A stretch of 64,000 nt of DNA from Tenacibaculum lutimaris (lineage in GTDB: Bacteria > Bacteroidota > Bacteroidia > Flavobacteriales > Flavobacteriaceae). How positions within the stretch are numbered: position 1 is the first letter of the stretch; each line of letters opens with the position of its first letter. The stretch is from the NCBI RefSeq assembly GCF_003610735.1, contig NZ_RAQM01000009.1, positions 259,194-323,193 of the forward strand, in the 5' to 3' direction. This document shows, one piece after another, positions 20,369-29,668 of the stretch. Made by a program: the position numbers and the translations under genes. The notes under the pieces were generated by a model. The model did not search any database and was not told the DNA's origin. It was given only the letters and a program-made list of their open reading frames with translations.

Positions 20369-21319
20369 ATGGAAAGAAAACTACTCTTTTCTTTGATTCT
20401 TATTTGCATGGTACTCCCCTCTTTTTCTCAGGTAAAAGTTGGAGAGAATCCTTCATCTATAGACCCAAATTCCATTTTAGAACTAGAAAGCTCAGACAAA
20501 GTATTAGTTATTAGCAGAATGACTGATACTCAAATGAACGCTATTCAACCGCTACGAGGTGCTTTGGTTTTTAATACAGACCAAAATTGTGTGTTTGTGT
20601 ACGAAGGAAGCTCATGGGTAAGCTTATGCAATGGCTCTAGTAATGTTAGAGAAGCTATTAAGGTTACTACTTCTCCTACACCTCCAACCGATAATGCTAT
20701 TGGAGATTTTTGGATTAACGATACTCAAAATAACAAAACACACATCTGGGATGGAAGTAGCTGGATTGCTATAGATAACAATCCAAGAAGAGGCAACGGA
20801 CCTCCTAATGCGAGTACTGCTCCAAATCCAACACCTGGAGATGTTTATGTAGATAGTACTTCTGGAGTTATTTACGCTTATGATGGTACTACATGGGCTA
20901 CATCTAACACAACAACTTCTGCCAATAATGGACTTTCAGTAAGCGCAAACACTATTCAATTAGGTGGTGTATTAATACAACCTACCATTATTAGAACAGA
21001 TACTAACAATACTTTAGCTATAACTGGCTTAGAAAACGGAGATATAACAACTGATGATGTTGTTACTGTTGATAGAACTACAGGAATTTTAAAAAGAACT
21101 TCTGCTAGTAATTTATTAAGAGAAGAAGTTACTAAAATTACAGCTACTGACGGACAAGTAACCTTTACTGGATTAACACTATATACCACAGATAAAATTA
21201 ACGTGTATAGAAACGGTGTACGAATAGATTTTACGGTTGACAACCCTACCACCATTACCATAGAACCTGAGGCTATATGCTATGCAGGTGATGAAATACG
21301 AATAGTTCAATTATATTAA
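20369..21319 (+). CDS. Secreted repeat protein of unknown function, surface operon gene 1
   Basis: A 316-aa exported protein (signal peptide ending VLPSFSQ). The N-terminal part has SILELESSDKVLVISRMTDTQM and RGALVFNTDQNCVFVYEGSSW, a pattern often seen in tail-fibre-like surface proteins of Flavobacteriaceae. The motif (Y/W)-(D/E)-G-(S/T)-(S/T)-W occurs three times (YEGSSW, WDGSSW, YDGTTW), marking short repeats. The C-terminal 70 residues (VTFTGLTLYTTDKINVYRNG...CYAGDEIRIVQLY) are related to the C-terminus of the next gene. It is Thr/Asn/Ser-rich and has no T9SS sorting domain. Probably a surface or fibre component. Confidence 0.6.
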   Translation: MERKLLFSLILICMVLPSFSQVKVGENPSSIDPNSILELESSDKVLVISRMTDTQMNAIQPLRGALVFNTDQNCVFVYEGSSWVSLCNGSSNVREAIKVTTSPTPPTDNAIGDFWINDTQNNKTHIWDGSSWIAIDNNPRRGNGPPNASTAPNPTPGDVYVDSTSGVIYAYDGTTWATSNTTTSANNGLSVSANTIQLGGVLIQPTIIRTDTNNTLAITGLENGDITTDDVVTVDRTTGILKRTSASNLLREEVTKITATDGQVTFTGLTLYTTDKINVYRNGVRIDFTVDNPTTITIEPEAICYAGDEIRIVQLY

Positions 21320-21369
21320 TACATAACAGAAAATTAAAAAAGATTAATAACGCAATCAATTCTTAAATT

Positions 21370-22059
21370 ATGAAAACAATTACAAACAAATTAAAAGTCG
21401 CTTTAGTAGCTGTTGGTTTCCTAGCCGTAGGTACTGTGAGCGCACAATCAACATCTGATGTAGCTAAAGGAGCTACGGCTGTTAGATTAATTGATAACAA
21501 GGGTACTATCAAGTATTTACAGTCTAACAATGGTATTACACAAATTGTAAATACTACAAATGACAAAACAACTACAACATGGCAATTAGGAGGTACTTTA
21601 AATACAGCTACTACGATTGGTTTAGATGGTAATACTTTTACTATTGATGGAAATACATTTACTTTACTAGGTACCGATGCTGAGAATGGTCCCGCAGCTA
21701 TTGCTGATGCAACAGACACTACTGACGGTATTGAAAATACTGGTTTCACTGTCTTAGTTAGAGATGAAGCTACAGGTGTAGTAAGAAAAACGTTAGCTTC
21801 AAATATTTTTCAAGTTACAGCAGGAAGAGATGAATTTCCAATTGCTAATGATGGAGATGTTACCGTAACTGCAAATGGTTTAGCTGCAGGAACATCTATT
21901 AATAATGTATCTGTATACAGAAATGGTGCTAAACTAAGAGCTGGTATAGATTACACAATTACGGCTGACAATACTATTACTCTTGATACGAGTGCACCAG
22001 CTCCAAATGACTGGACTACTTACGCTGGTGACATTATTGAAATACAATGGGTTAACTAA
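21370..22059 (+). CDS. Secreted protein, surface operon gene 2
   Basis: A 229-aa exported protein (signal peptide MKTITNKLKVALVAVGFLAV..., cut after VSAQ). It has DVAKGATAVRLIDNKGTIKYLQ, a motif partly repeated in the next protein as VRVIDNKGTIQTVNN, then two short near-repeats (GLDGNTFTIDGNTFTLLG). The C-terminal domain (SINNVSVYRNGAKLRAGIDY, DNTITL, YAGDIIEIQWVN) is clearly paralogous to the end of the protein encoded at 20369-21319. The genes are close together (50 and 6 bp), so they probably build one extracellular structure. No enzyme motif is visible. Confidence 0.6.
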   Translation: MKTITNKLKVALVAVGFLAVGTVSAQSTSDVAKGATAVRLIDNKGTIKYLQSNNGITQIVNTTNDKTTTTWQLGGTLNTATTIGLDGNTFTIDGNTFTLLGTDAENGPAAIADATDTTDGIENTGFTVLVRDEATGVVRKTLASNIFQVTAGRDEFPIANDGDVTVTANGLAAGTSINNVSVYRNGAKLRAGIDYTITADNTITLDTSAPAPNDWTTYAGDIIEIQWVN

Positions 22060-22065
22060 TTCTTA

Positions 22066-23103
22066 ATGCATAAAAACATTAAACATATAAATTTTTTTAT
22101 ACTAACTTTTGCATTGGTGCTACTAAACTTTAGCGCCAATGCACAAGAAGTTAGGGTTATTGATAATAAAGGAACTATACAAACGGTTAATAACAATACT
22201 GTAATAACCTCTACAAATGCACCAACCCTTCCTCTTGAAAATGATGTTTGGTTTGATACTACCAATAATCAAATAAAAATATATGATACTGTAGACGGTT
22301 GGAAATTAATCACCTCTACATTAGCATCTCAAAACATTTATACTGCTGATGGAACGTTAACAAGTAGTCGTAGACTAGACGGATTTGACTTATACTCACT
22401 AAATATGGAAAGAATTAGAGATTTAACCATATCTAGTACATATAGCACTCGTATTTCTGCTGGTACTACCATGCAACTATCAGCTCTAGGTAATATTACT
22501 TTACAAAGTCCAACAAAATTTGACCGAACTCTTTTAGATATTAATAACTCAGCTGGAACTTCTGGTCAAGTATTAACCTCAACAGGAACTGGAGTTCAAT
22601 GGGCAAACAGCCAACAAAATACGGTTACAGTGTCAACCGATACAGACACTATTCAAAATGAACCAGACGGGACTTTTCCTGTTTCGCCGATAGAAAACGA
22701 TACATTTATATATAAACCTACCAATGGTGAAAAGGTATATTATGTTTTTGATGGTACTGAGTGGAATATGATAGCTCCAACAAAAGCTGCTAGAGTGTTT
22801 TATCCGCCTTCAATTGAAATTCCTGCTTCTACAATTGGAGCTCAAACTCCTATTGATTTATATCAAATGTATCGCGATCAATTTACAAGTCCTATAGCCC
22901 AATCTGATGCTACCGCATCCATACCTTTTTATGAACGAGATGAGTTATATTATTTTGTAACTGATGCAGATCCTGATGTATTTGGTGATGGTACAAATGT
23001 TACAGGAATGACTATTTCTTCAACAGGAATTTTAAATTATACAGTATCATCAACTCCAACCGATGATAACACAATTATCAATGTAGTCTTTGTAGTAAAA
23101 TAA
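22066..23103 (+). CDS. Secreted protein, surface operon gene 3
   Basis: A 345-aa exported protein (signal peptide ending FSANAQ). It shares VRVIDNKGTIQTVNNNT with the preceding protein and contains two further W-ending repeats (IKIYDTVDGW and YYVFDGTEW). The middle (TLLDINNSAGTSGQVLTSTG) has the phrase NNSAGTSGQVL-TSTGTGVQW, which is common in tail-fibre-like and chaperone-of-endosialidase-type surface proteins, although no peptidase S74 domain follows. The C-terminal 100 residues form a separate domain ending NVVFVVK. It starts 6 bp after the previous stop. Function unknown, probably an extracellular structural protein. Confidence 0.6.
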   Translation: MHKNIKHINFFILTFALVLLNFSANAQEVRVIDNKGTIQTVNNNTVITSTNAPTLPLENDVWFDTTNNQIKIYDTVDGWKLITSTLASQNIYTADGTLTSSRRLDGFDLYSLNMERIRDLTISSTYSTRISAGTTMQLSALGNITLQSPTKFDRTLLDINNSAGTSGQVLTSTGTGVQWANSQQNTVTVSTDTDTIQNEPDGTFPVSPIENDTFIYKPTNGEKVYYVFDGTEWNMIAPTKAARVFYPPSIEIPASTIGAQTPIDLYQMYRDQFTSPIAQSDATASIPFYERDELYYFVTDADPDVFGDGTNVTGMTISSTGILNYTVSSTPTDDNTIINVVFVVK

Positions 23104-23120
23104 TACTAAAAAGAAAGCTT

Positions 23121-24464
23121 ATGAAGTTTTTAAAAACATATATTTTTTTCTTTTTTGTATTAATTTCTAATATTTCAATTAGTCAAAATATTCATGATTT
23201 TAGAAGTGTAAACTCCGGTGATTGGAACGATGTAAATAATTGGGAGTATTATAATGGTACTTCTTGGGTGGCTGCCCCTTACTATCCTGGTAACGGTGCT
23301 ACGAATGATGTTACAATAATTGGTGGAAACACAATTAATTTAAATGTTTCCCCTCCTCAAAATATAAACTCTATAACTGTAGGAGACGGGGACAGAAACA
23401 ATAAAGCTATTCTACATATTGCCACTTCTTCAACCCTGAAAACCACTAGTTTTACAATTGCTTATGACGGGTATGTAACATGGGAAAATGTCGCCTTAAC
23501 ATTTCCTGATTCTGATACTGATATTTACATTGAATCTAATGATTCTGGTTATGGATTAGAAATAGCTAAACCATGTAGTGCAAGTAAATCTATTTATTTA
23601 GGATCTGTAAAATATGCTATTTGTAATGAGAATTCAAATAGTGCTGACTACTCATTTTCAGATTTAAATAACAATGGAGGTTCACTTACTGTAAGTCCTA
23701 CATCTAACAGCCCTATTTGTTTAGGAGATACTGTTTTTTTATCTGCTAACCCCTCTGGTCCTGGTACTAAAAACTTTTCTTGGAACTTAATAGCATCTCC
23801 TAACTCAGATACATATACATCGACATCAGAAAACCCTAATAATTATATTCCTTCACTTTCAGGAGACTACACTTTTGAAGTAACTGTTACAAATGAGAAT
23901 GGTAATACAGACACGAAAACAATTGTTGTAACAGTAAACACCTCTCCAAGCCCCCCTATCAGTTCTGGTAATATATCGGAATGTGCTGCAAGCCCAATAC
24001 AAACCTTAGATGCTAACGATGCTATTACATCTGCAGGTACTATTACCTGGTACGATGCTATGACTGGTGGAAATGTTGTTAGTAATCCAACATTGGCTAC
24101 TGAAGACACAATAACTTATTATGCAGAATATTCAGATGGTACTTGTACCAGTACAAGAACTCCAGTTACGCTAACCATAAACTCATTACCTATTGCCCCA
24201 ACAGGCGATACCGAACAAAAATTTTGTTCAGCAAACAATCCTACGGTAGCTAATTTAACAGCTGCAGGAACTAACATACAATGGTATACCAGTACTACAG
24301 GAGGTACTGCTTTAGCTAATACAACTCCATTAACCACCAATACCTATTATGCTAGCCAATCAGATACAAACTGTGAAAGCTCAGATCGTTTAGCGGTAAA
24401 TGTAATTATTAGCGGATGTAGAGTAATTACCAACCGCCGTATAACCTACAGAGTAAAAAAATAA
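23121..24464 (+). CDS. Secreted Ig-like/PKD domain protein, surface operon gene 4
   Basis: A 447-aa exported protein (signal peptide ending SNISISQ). The N-terminal ~180 residues begin IHDFRSVNSGDWNDVNNWEY, the typical opening of Flavobacterial surface proteins with a beta-helix-like lead domain. Then comes a PKD-like region (about 195-275: PICLGDTVFLSANPSGPG...GDYTFEVTVTNENGN) and two Ig-like repeats typical of Bacteroidota adhesins (about 275-430: TITWYDAMTGGNVVSNPTL and NIQWYTSTTGGTALANTT). The end (CRVITNRRITYRVKK) is not a T9SS domain. Its stop overlaps the ATG of the next gene by one base, so the two are coupled. Confidence 0.75.
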   Translation: MKFLKTYIFFFFVLISNISISQNIHDFRSVNSGDWNDVNNWEYYNGTSWVAAPYYPGNGATNDVTIIGGNTINLNVSPPQNINSITVGDGDRNNKAILHIATSSTLKTTSFTIAYDGYVTWENVALTFPDSDTDIYIESNDSGYGLEIAKPCSASKSIYLGSVKYAICNENSNSADYSFSDLNNNGGSLTVSPTSNSPICLGDTVFLSANPSGPGTKNFSWNLIASPNSDTYTSTSENPNNYIPSLSGDYTFEVTVTNENGNTDTKTIVVTVNTSPSPPISSGNISECAASPIQTLDANDAITSAGTITWYDAMTGGNVVSNPTLATEDTITYYAEYSDGTCTSTRTPVTLTINSLPIAPTGDTEQKFCSANNPTVANLTAAGTNIQWYTSTTGGTALANTTPLTTNTYYASQSDTNCESSDRLAVNVIISGCRVITNRRITYRVKK

Positions 24465-25645
24465 TGAAGTATCAAAAATACATATCGTTTATTTTTATCT
24501 TGAGTAGTTTTGTTACTATTGCTCAAAACGCATTTTTAAACACAGGAAATGTACAACTACACGATGGTGCTCAAATAGGTTTTCATACCAATGTGGTGAA
24601 CGAAGGTACTTTAGATAATTATACTGGTTTTGCTGGTTTTTATGCTGACACTGAAATTAGAACTATTTCAGGAACTAACAAAATTACTTTTTTTAATGTT
24701 GAAATTGATGCGCTACAAAATCTAGAATTATACAACTCTCTAGGAGTTCGTAATCAATTAGATTTTATTAACGGACAAGTAATTACTCCTAGAAATAACA
24801 CCAATATCACCCTCGATTTTATCGATTATGATTTCTATGCAGGTGAAGATAACGAACGACATGTAAATGGATACTCATCTATTAAACAAGGTAATAAAAA
24901 CACCTCAGATTTTATATTTCCTATCGGAGATGGCTCTATGTTACGTTCGATGAGTATTCCAAATGCCAACAGATATTATACATTTAAAGGTGCTTATTTT
25001 TACGAAGACCCTAATTTTCCTTCAACATTTACAGGTAATTTTTTAACAGATCAAAAACAGGCTATTATTGAAAACATTAGTCAAACAGAGTTTTGGGACC
25101 TTGATGGTAGAAATGAAACTCGTATTACCTTAACTTGGAATTCTCGTAGTGATATTACTACTTTAGCAAACAATATTTCTCAACTCATTGTGGTTGGTTG
25201 GAGTAAGACCGAAAACCAATGGGAAAACTTGGATGTTTTAGAAGTTACAGGAAATTTGTCTGAAGGAACTATTACATCTGCAGCCTTTGTTCCTAATAAT
25301 TATGAAGTTATTACTATTGGTTCTTTAATGAGTGATGAAATTAAAGATGATAATAATAATAATATTCTAATTTCTCCGAACGGAGACAACCTAAACGATT
25401 ATTTAGTTTTTGATGAAGTTAATGAATATACTCACAATAAACTAGTTATCTACAATCGTTGGGGGGTTATTGTTTATCAAACAGAAGATTATAAAAATAA
25501 TTGGGACGGTACTTCTAACGGAAGATCTACTATTAACAAAGAAGATAAACTTCCTTCTGCTACTTATTTCTATTATTTAGAATTAGGTGATCAACCTAAC
25601 ACCTATCAAAAACTTAAAAAAGGTTGGGTGTATATTAACCGATAA
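24464..25645 (+). CDS. T9SS type B sorting-domain surface protein (gliding-motility-associated C-terminus)
   Basis: A 393-aa exported protein (signal peptide ending VTIAQ). The last ~90 residues are a type B T9SS sorting domain (CHU_C family): NILISPNGDNLNDYLVFD, NKLVIYNRWGVIVYQTEDYKNNWDG, ATYFYYLELG and the C-terminal KKGWVYINR. This predicts secretion through the Bacteroidota type IX system, with PorP/SprF-like help. The preceding part has beta-sandwich features (FIFPIGDGSMLRSMSI). It is the last gene of the five-gene operon and is probably its only T9SS cargo. It may anchor or tip the structure made by the other four. Confidence 0.85.
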   Translation: MKYQKYISFIFILSSFVTIAQNAFLNTGNVQLHDGAQIGFHTNVVNEGTLDNYTGFAGFYADTEIRTISGTNKITFFNVEIDALQNLELYNSLGVRNQLDFINGQVITPRNNTNITLDFIDYDFYAGEDNERHVNGYSSIKQGNKNTSDFIFPIGDGSMLRSMSIPNANRYYTFKGAYFYEDPNFPSTFTGNFLTDQKQAIIENISQTEFWDLDGRNETRITLTWNSRSDITTLANNISQLIVVGWSKTENQWENLDVLEVTGNLSEGTITSAAFVPNNYEVITIGSLMSDEIKDDNNNNILISPNGDNLNDYLVFDEVNEYTHNKLVIYNRWGVIVYQTEDYKNNWDGTSNGRSTINKEDKLPSATYFYYLELGDQPNTYQKLKKGWVYINR

Positions 25646-25648
25646 TAC

Positions 25649-26143
25649 TTACTCGGCAAACACTTTCTTAGGAGTTGTTGGATTATAGCCAAAATCTGCA
25701 TCAGGTAATTCAATCCCTAATTGATTTATGATAAACCCTATACTTGCAAAATGATGTATTGCATGGCTATGCGCTTGTATTAATGCACTTCCTAAAGTAT
25801 AATTTGCAGTAACCTTTCCTGTTCCTAAATCATCAGTAACAGAGATTATTTTATCAAAATCCTCAATGTTTAAACAGTGTAATCCAGCAATTACTTCATT
25901 AAAGTAAGCTATTCCAAACGCTGTTTTTTCTTCCGCTAATTTATTTCGTTCTCTATCAGAAAAATCTACACACTTTTTTTCGAGCCCATTAAAAATACAA
26001 GCAAAAACATCCAATATATGTCTCATATTAGCCCCTATACTCGAATAGTAAGGAGGTATTGATTTATCACTATACTGTTCATCTGTTATCGCTGTTAATA
26101 GTTTAATTCCTCGTTGTAAATTTTTCTCAATAGCTTCAACCAT
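25649..26143 (-). CDS. DinB-like superfamily protein
   Basis: A 164-aa protein of the DinB/YfiT-like four-helix fold. Putative metal ligands are visible as MRHILDVF (His), and HSHAIHH in helix three to four (LIQAHSHAIHHFASIGFII). Family members include thiol-dependent transferases and many uncharacterised metal proteins, so the reaction cannot be named. It is convergent with the surface operon (3 bp between the stops) and stands alone on the minus strand. Confidence 0.8.
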   Translation of the reverse strand: MVEAIEKNLQRGIKLLTAITDEQYSDKSIPPYYSSIGANMRHILDVFACIFNGLEKKCVDFSDRERNKLAEEKTAFGIAYFNEVIAGLHCLNIEDFDKIISVTDDLGTGKVTANYTLGSALIQAHSHAIHHFASIGFIINQLGIELPDADFGYNPTTPKKVFAE

Positions 26144-26300
26144 TCTTATATATAAGTTTTAAAGTAAGTCGTATAAATATAGAACTTTTTACTTTGGAAT
26201 GTAAATTATTTTAAAAACCAAAATAACAAATTGATTTGCAAGAAAATACCTAACAAACTAACCTTAAAGTCTAACTCAAAAAAACACCCATTTGACTTTT

Positions 26301-26316
26301 TGGCACGTTCTTTGAA
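26301..26316 (+). promoter_or_regulatory. Sigma-54-like promoter of the 26383 gene
   Basis: TGGCAC (26301-26306), a 5-bp spacer, then TTGAA (26312-26316) closely match the sigma-54 pattern TGGCAC-N5-TTGCA, with one departure (GA for GC at -12). It lies about 67 bp upstream of the ATG at 26383. It has the required -24/-12 spacing and no TAnnTTTG box is present. Confidence 0.6.
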
Positions 26317-26382
26317 AATTAATCAAACAAATGCGGAAGCCGAAAAGCATATAGAGTAAGCATAACCCTAAAATTAGCAATT

Positions 26383-27090
26383 ATGAGAACAGGGATACTA
26401 TTATTATTAGCAATGATGTCTTTAAGCACAGTTAAAGCAAACGACAACATTACAAAATCAACTAGCAAAATTGGGGTTACTATTCGCCACAACGACGCTG
26501 TTACCTTTGTTGAAAGAGGAGTTCAATTTCATGTATTTTTAAATGGTGATTTCGATTTTAACACACATTATAACAGATACTCTGATTATGGAGTAAGAAT
26601 TAACCGAGACAGAAGTGGACGTATTAGAAGTGTGGGTAATGTTCACATTAATTATGATCGTAGAGGTAATGTTACCAGAATTGGTAGTGTTTTTATGAAG
26701 TACAAGTTTGGTAATTTGTTTAAGGTTGGTAACTTACGTATTCAATATGACAGATGGGGTAATCCTAGATATAGAGGGTTTGTAAAACCAGGCCACCACA
26801 ATCATTACGATGATGATTATTACTATTATGATGACGGAGTTGATGTAAGTATTGATATAAACATTGGTGATATTTTTGATTATAACGATGTATATTTTTA
26901 CAGAAAAGATTTTACTAGAAACTATCGTCAGTTTAGAGAAGATAACGATTTTTACTACTACAGAGCCGTACCAAATGCTAAGATTGGTAAAAAGAGTAAA
27001 ATAATTAAAAGACGTAAGAATAAAGAAAACAAATACTACAAAAAAGGGAAGCCTGAGCAAAGAGGTAAATCAAGAAGAAACCATGATTAA
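26383..27090 (+). CDS. Secreted basic Tyr/Arg/Asp-rich protein of unknown function
   Basis: A 235-aa exported protein (signal peptide MRTGILLLLAMMSLSTVKA). The mature N-terminal half shows a repeated short unit of the form G-x-x-x-x-x-Y-D-x-x-G-N (INYDRRGNVTRIG, KYKFGNLFKVG, IQYDRWGNPRYRG), suggesting a small beta-repeat structure. The middle is Tyr/Asp-rich (DDDYYYYDDG) and the C-terminus is strongly basic (KKSKIIKRRKNKENKYYKKGK). No catalytic motif is seen. It is monocistronic between a sigma-54-like promoter and a bidirectional terminator, which suggests conditional, enhancer-dependent expression. Function unknown. Confidence 0.7.
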   Translation: MRTGILLLLAMMSLSTVKANDNITKSTSKIGVTIRHNDAVTFVERGVQFHVFLNGDFDFNTHYNRYSDYGVRINRDRSGRIRSVGNVHINYDRRGNVTRIGSVFMKYKFGNLFKVGNLRIQYDRWGNPRYRGFVKPGHHNHYDDDYYYYDDGVDVSIDINIGDIFDYNDVYFYRKDFTRNYRQFREDNDFYYYRAVPNAKIGKKSKIIKRRKNKENKYYKKGKPEQRGKSRRNHD

Positions 27091-27092
27091 AC

Positions 27093-27128
27093 AAAAAATC
27101 CCTCATCAAATTTGATGAGGGATTTTTT
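27093..27128. terminator. Bidirectional terminator between the 26383 gene and rny
   Basis: A near-perfect palindrome aaatccctcatcaaa / tttgatgagggattt with A and T runs on both sides, between two convergent genes. Confidence 0.92.
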
Positions 27129-27146
27129 TCTATTTATACTTTGTAA

Positions 27147-28712
27147 TTATTTAGCTACATTAACCGCTCTTGTTTCACGAATTACGGTAACTTTTACTTG
27201 ACCTGGATATGTCATATCATTTTGAATTTTTTGAGAAATATTAAATGATAATTCAGCTGCTTTAGTATCGTTTACTTTAGCACTTTCAACCATAACTCTT
27301 AACTCTCGTCCCGCTTGAATAGCATACGCTTTTTGTACTCCGTTAAACCCAAAAGCAATATCTTCTAAATCCTTTAAACGTTGGATGTACGAATCTAACA
27401 CTTGACGACGAGCTCCTGGTCTTGCACCAGAAATAGCATCACACACCTGAACAATTGGAGACAACATACTCTTCATTTCAATTTCATCGTGGTGCGCTCC
27501 AATAGCGTTACATACATCAGGTTTTTCACCATACTTTTCAGCCCATTGCATTCCTAATAATGCGTGTGGTAATTCACTTTCTGTTTCTGGTACCTTACCT
27601 ATATCATGTAACAATCCTGCTCGTTTAGCTGCTTTAGCATTTAAGCCCATTTCTGCAGCCATAATACCACATAAATTAGCTACTTCACGCGAGTGTTGTA
27701 ATAAATTTTGACCGTAAGAAGAACGATACTTCATACGTCCAACTGTTTTTATTAATTCAGGGTGTAAACCGTGAATTCCTAAATCAATTACAGTACGCTT
27801 ACCTACCTCAATAATCTCTTGAGTAATTTGCTTTTCGGTCTTTTTAACAACCTCTTCAATTCTAGCAGGGTGAATTCTTCCATCAGTTACTAATTTATGC
27901 ATTGATAAACGAGCAATTTCTCTACGAACAGGGTCAAAACAAGATAAAATGATTGCTTCTGGAGTATCATCAACAATAATTTCAACACCTGTAGCTGCTT
28001 CTAATGCACGAATATTACGTCCTTCACGACCAATAATTCTTCCTTTTACATCATCAGACTCTAAGTTAAATACCGATACACAATTTTCTACTGCTTGCTC
28101 CACTCCTACTCGTTGAATCGTGTTTAATACTACTTTACGAGCTTCTTGTTGCGCCGTCATTTTAGCTTCTTCAACTGTATCTTGAATAAAAGACATCGCA
28201 TCTGCTTTTGCTTCATCTTTTAAGGAAGCTACTAGTTCAGTTTTAGCCTCATCTGCTGATAATCCTGAAATTTGCTCAAGCATTTCTACATGACGCTTGT
28301 GCATTTTTTCAACTTCAGATTCTTTTTTCTCTAAGAATTCAATTTTATAGTCAAAATCAGCTTCTTTCTTTTCTAATTGCTTATTAAGTTTTTTGGTTTT
28401 ATCTAACTCTGAAGATACTTGACTCTCTTTATCTCTTATTCTCTTTTCTACATCAGAAACTTTTTTCTCTCTTGATAAGATTACTTTTTCATGTTCAGAT
28501 TTTAATTCTATAAACTTTTCTTTAGCTTGTAAAATCTTATCTTTCTTTATTGCTTCGGCTTCAACTTTAGCTTCTTTTAAAATGCTATTTGCCTCTTTTT
28601 TTGTTTCTTGTATTAATTTATTCGCGTTAGATTTCTCTAACATCTTAGCAATAAAAAAACCTATTGCTATACCTATAATTCCTGCTAAAACAGGAAATAA
28701 TATTCCCTCCAT
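27147..28712 (-). CDS. rny: Ribonuclease Y
   Basis: RNase Y is the membrane-anchored endonuclease that starts mRNA decay. The 521-aa protein has an N-terminal transmembrane helix ([19 protein letters not shown]), a long Lys/Glu-rich coiled coil (about 30-190), a KH RNA-binding domain ([20 protein letters not shown]) and an HD domain ([30 protein letters not shown]) with the metal-binding His and Asp. The order coiled-coil gene, zapA, 6S-like RNA, rny on the minus strand is conserved in many Bacteroidota. Confidence 0.97.
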   Translation of the reverse strand: MEGILFPVLAGIIGIAIGFFIAKMLEKSNANKLIQETKKEANSILKEAKVEAEAIKKDKILQAKEKFIELKSEHEKVILSREKKVSDVEKRIRDKESQVSSELDKTKKLNKQLEKKEADFDYKIEFLEKKESEVEKMHKRHVEMLEQISGLSADEAKTELVASLKDEAKADAMSFIQDTVEEAKMTAQQEARKVVLNTIQRVGVEQAVENCVSVFNLESDDVKGRIIGREGRNIRALEAATGVEIIVDDTPEAIILSCFDPVRREIARLSMHKLVTDGRIHPARIEEVVKKTEKQITQEIIEVGKRTVIDLGIHGLHPELIKTVGRMKYRSSYGQNLLQHSREVANLCGIMAAEMGLNAKAAKRAGLLHDIGKVPETESELPHALLGMQWAEKYGEKPDVCNAIGAHHDEIEMKSMLSPIVQVCDAISGARPGARRQVLDSYIQRLKDLEDIAFGFNGVQKAYAIQAGRELRVMVESAKVNDTKAAELSFNISQKIQNDMTYPGQVKVTVIRETRAVNVAK

Positions 28713-28731
28713 AATTGTGATTTGATTATAT

Positions 28732-28895
28732 AAAAAAAGCCTACATTAATAGGGTTATCATAAACTCCAAAAAACAAGTTTAGGATTAACTGGCTGATCA
28801 AGGATCCGAGGTAAAATCGGCATGCTTTACTAACCATGACTCATCCTTTATAATTGAATAACGTTGAGTTTAACAAACGATGTACTAATGTAGGC
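28732..28895 (-). ncRNA. ssrS: 6S-like RNA between zapA and rny
   Basis: The gap holds a 157-nt element bounded by complementary ends: gcctacattagt at the 5' end (28884-28895) and attaatgtaggc at the 3' end (28739-28750), read on the minus strand. A run of seven U residues follows, as in an intrinsic terminator. Inside, further pairs (gttaaactc with gagttta, aaggat with atcctt, ggttagtaaa with ttttacc) make one long rod broken by a central A/U-rich bubble, the shape of 6S RNA that mimics an open promoter and binds RNA polymerase. The position directly behind zapA matches the zapA-ssrS order known in proteobacteria. Assignment rests on shape and context, not on alignment. Confidence 0.75.
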
Positions 28896-28928
28896 AGTAT
28901 GTTTAAATATTATATTTTAAAGAACGTA

Positions 28929-29216
28929 TTATAAATGATTTTCTAGCAATTTAGTCAATTCATTTATTTTTTCCAATACTTCGGTATTTTCTTTAGTATT
29001 TTTTAACGATACTATTTCGGCTTTTGATGCAAATTGCAATGCACACATTGCCAATACATCTTGTTTATCTGCTACCGCATAATTTTGTTCAAACTTAGCT
29101 ATTAATTCATTAATGTTTTTTGCCGCTTTTCGCATCCCTTCTTCTTCATTGGTATCATTAACACTCAACGGATACGTTCTTCCTGCAATGACTACATTAA
29201 CTTTTATTTTTGCCAT
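28929..29216 (-). CDS. zapA: Cell division protein ZapA
   Basis: ZapA bundles FtsZ filaments at the division ring. The 95-aa protein has the ZapA globular head (KVNVVIAGRTYPLSVNDTNEEEGMRKAAKNINELI) and a C-terminal coiled coil (SLKNTKENTEVLEKINELTKLLE). Length and motif are typical of Bacteroidota ZapA. It is 12 bp downstream of a coiled-coil gene and 33 bp before the 6S-like RNA. Confidence 0.92.
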   Translation of the reverse strand: MAKIKVNVVIAGRTYPLSVNDTNEEEGMRKAAKNINELIAKFEQNYAVADKQDVLAMCALQFASKAEIVSLKNTKENTEVLEKINELTKLLENHL

Positions 29217-29228
29217 GTAAAGAACCTT

Positions 29229-29519
29229 TTATGTGTTCAAAAGAGAAATACATTTATCTATCTCTCGAACTAAAGTATTTATTTTGAGTTTTGTTTCTCT
29301 TGTACTTTCGTTACTGCCTTCAATAGTTTTGGCAACTTTTAACAAAGCATATTCTTTTTGCTGTTTTTCTAATTGCTTCTCTTTTTCTTGTAATAAAACT
29401 TGTAACTCCGCGTTATTCTGAAGTAATACTTGATTTTCTTCTTTTAAAAATTCATAGTTAGAAAGTAAGTTCTTCAACTTATCTTCCAGTAAATGAATTG
29501 CTTCTAAAGGGTTACTCAT
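29229..29519 (-). CDS. Coiled-coil protein upstream of zapA
   Basis: A 96-aa protein that is almost entirely coiled coil (LLEDKLKNLLSNYEFLKEENQVL, LLQEKEKQLEKQQKEYALLKV), with no signal peptide or membrane segment. It is placed directly before zapA with a 12-bp gap, so it is probably in the same transcript. Size, fold and neighbour recall ZapB or other Z-ring organisers, but there is no sequence proof. A role as a ZapA-linked division factor is an inference. Confidence 0.7.
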   Translation of the reverse strand: MSNPLEAIHLLEDKLKNLLSNYEFLKEENQVLLQNNAELQVLLQEKEKQLEKQQKEYALLKVAKTIEGSNESTRETKLKINTLVREIDKCISLLNT

Positions 29520-29642
29520 TTATTTGTAGAGAATAAAACTATAATCACAAAGTTATTAATATAACTTATAATTAGCAACTCTTTTAGTGTTTTTTACCAA
29601 AACACTGTTTATTAACCCTTTAACAACTTAGTATTATTTTAC

Positions 29643-29650
29643 TATTTTTG
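29643..29650 (+). promoter_or_regulatory. Bacteroidota -7 box of the M23 peptidase gene
   Basis: tatttttg matches TAnnTTTG and lies 18 bp upstream of the proposed TTG start at 29669. Confidence 0.45.
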
Positions 29651-29668
29651 TTTGAAAACTATTGTACA

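Noticed and set aside
28739..28895. Terminal inverted repeats of a small mobile element
   Set aside because: The paired ends continue into internal pairing and a U-run, which fits a structured RNA better; no target-site duplication or transposase.
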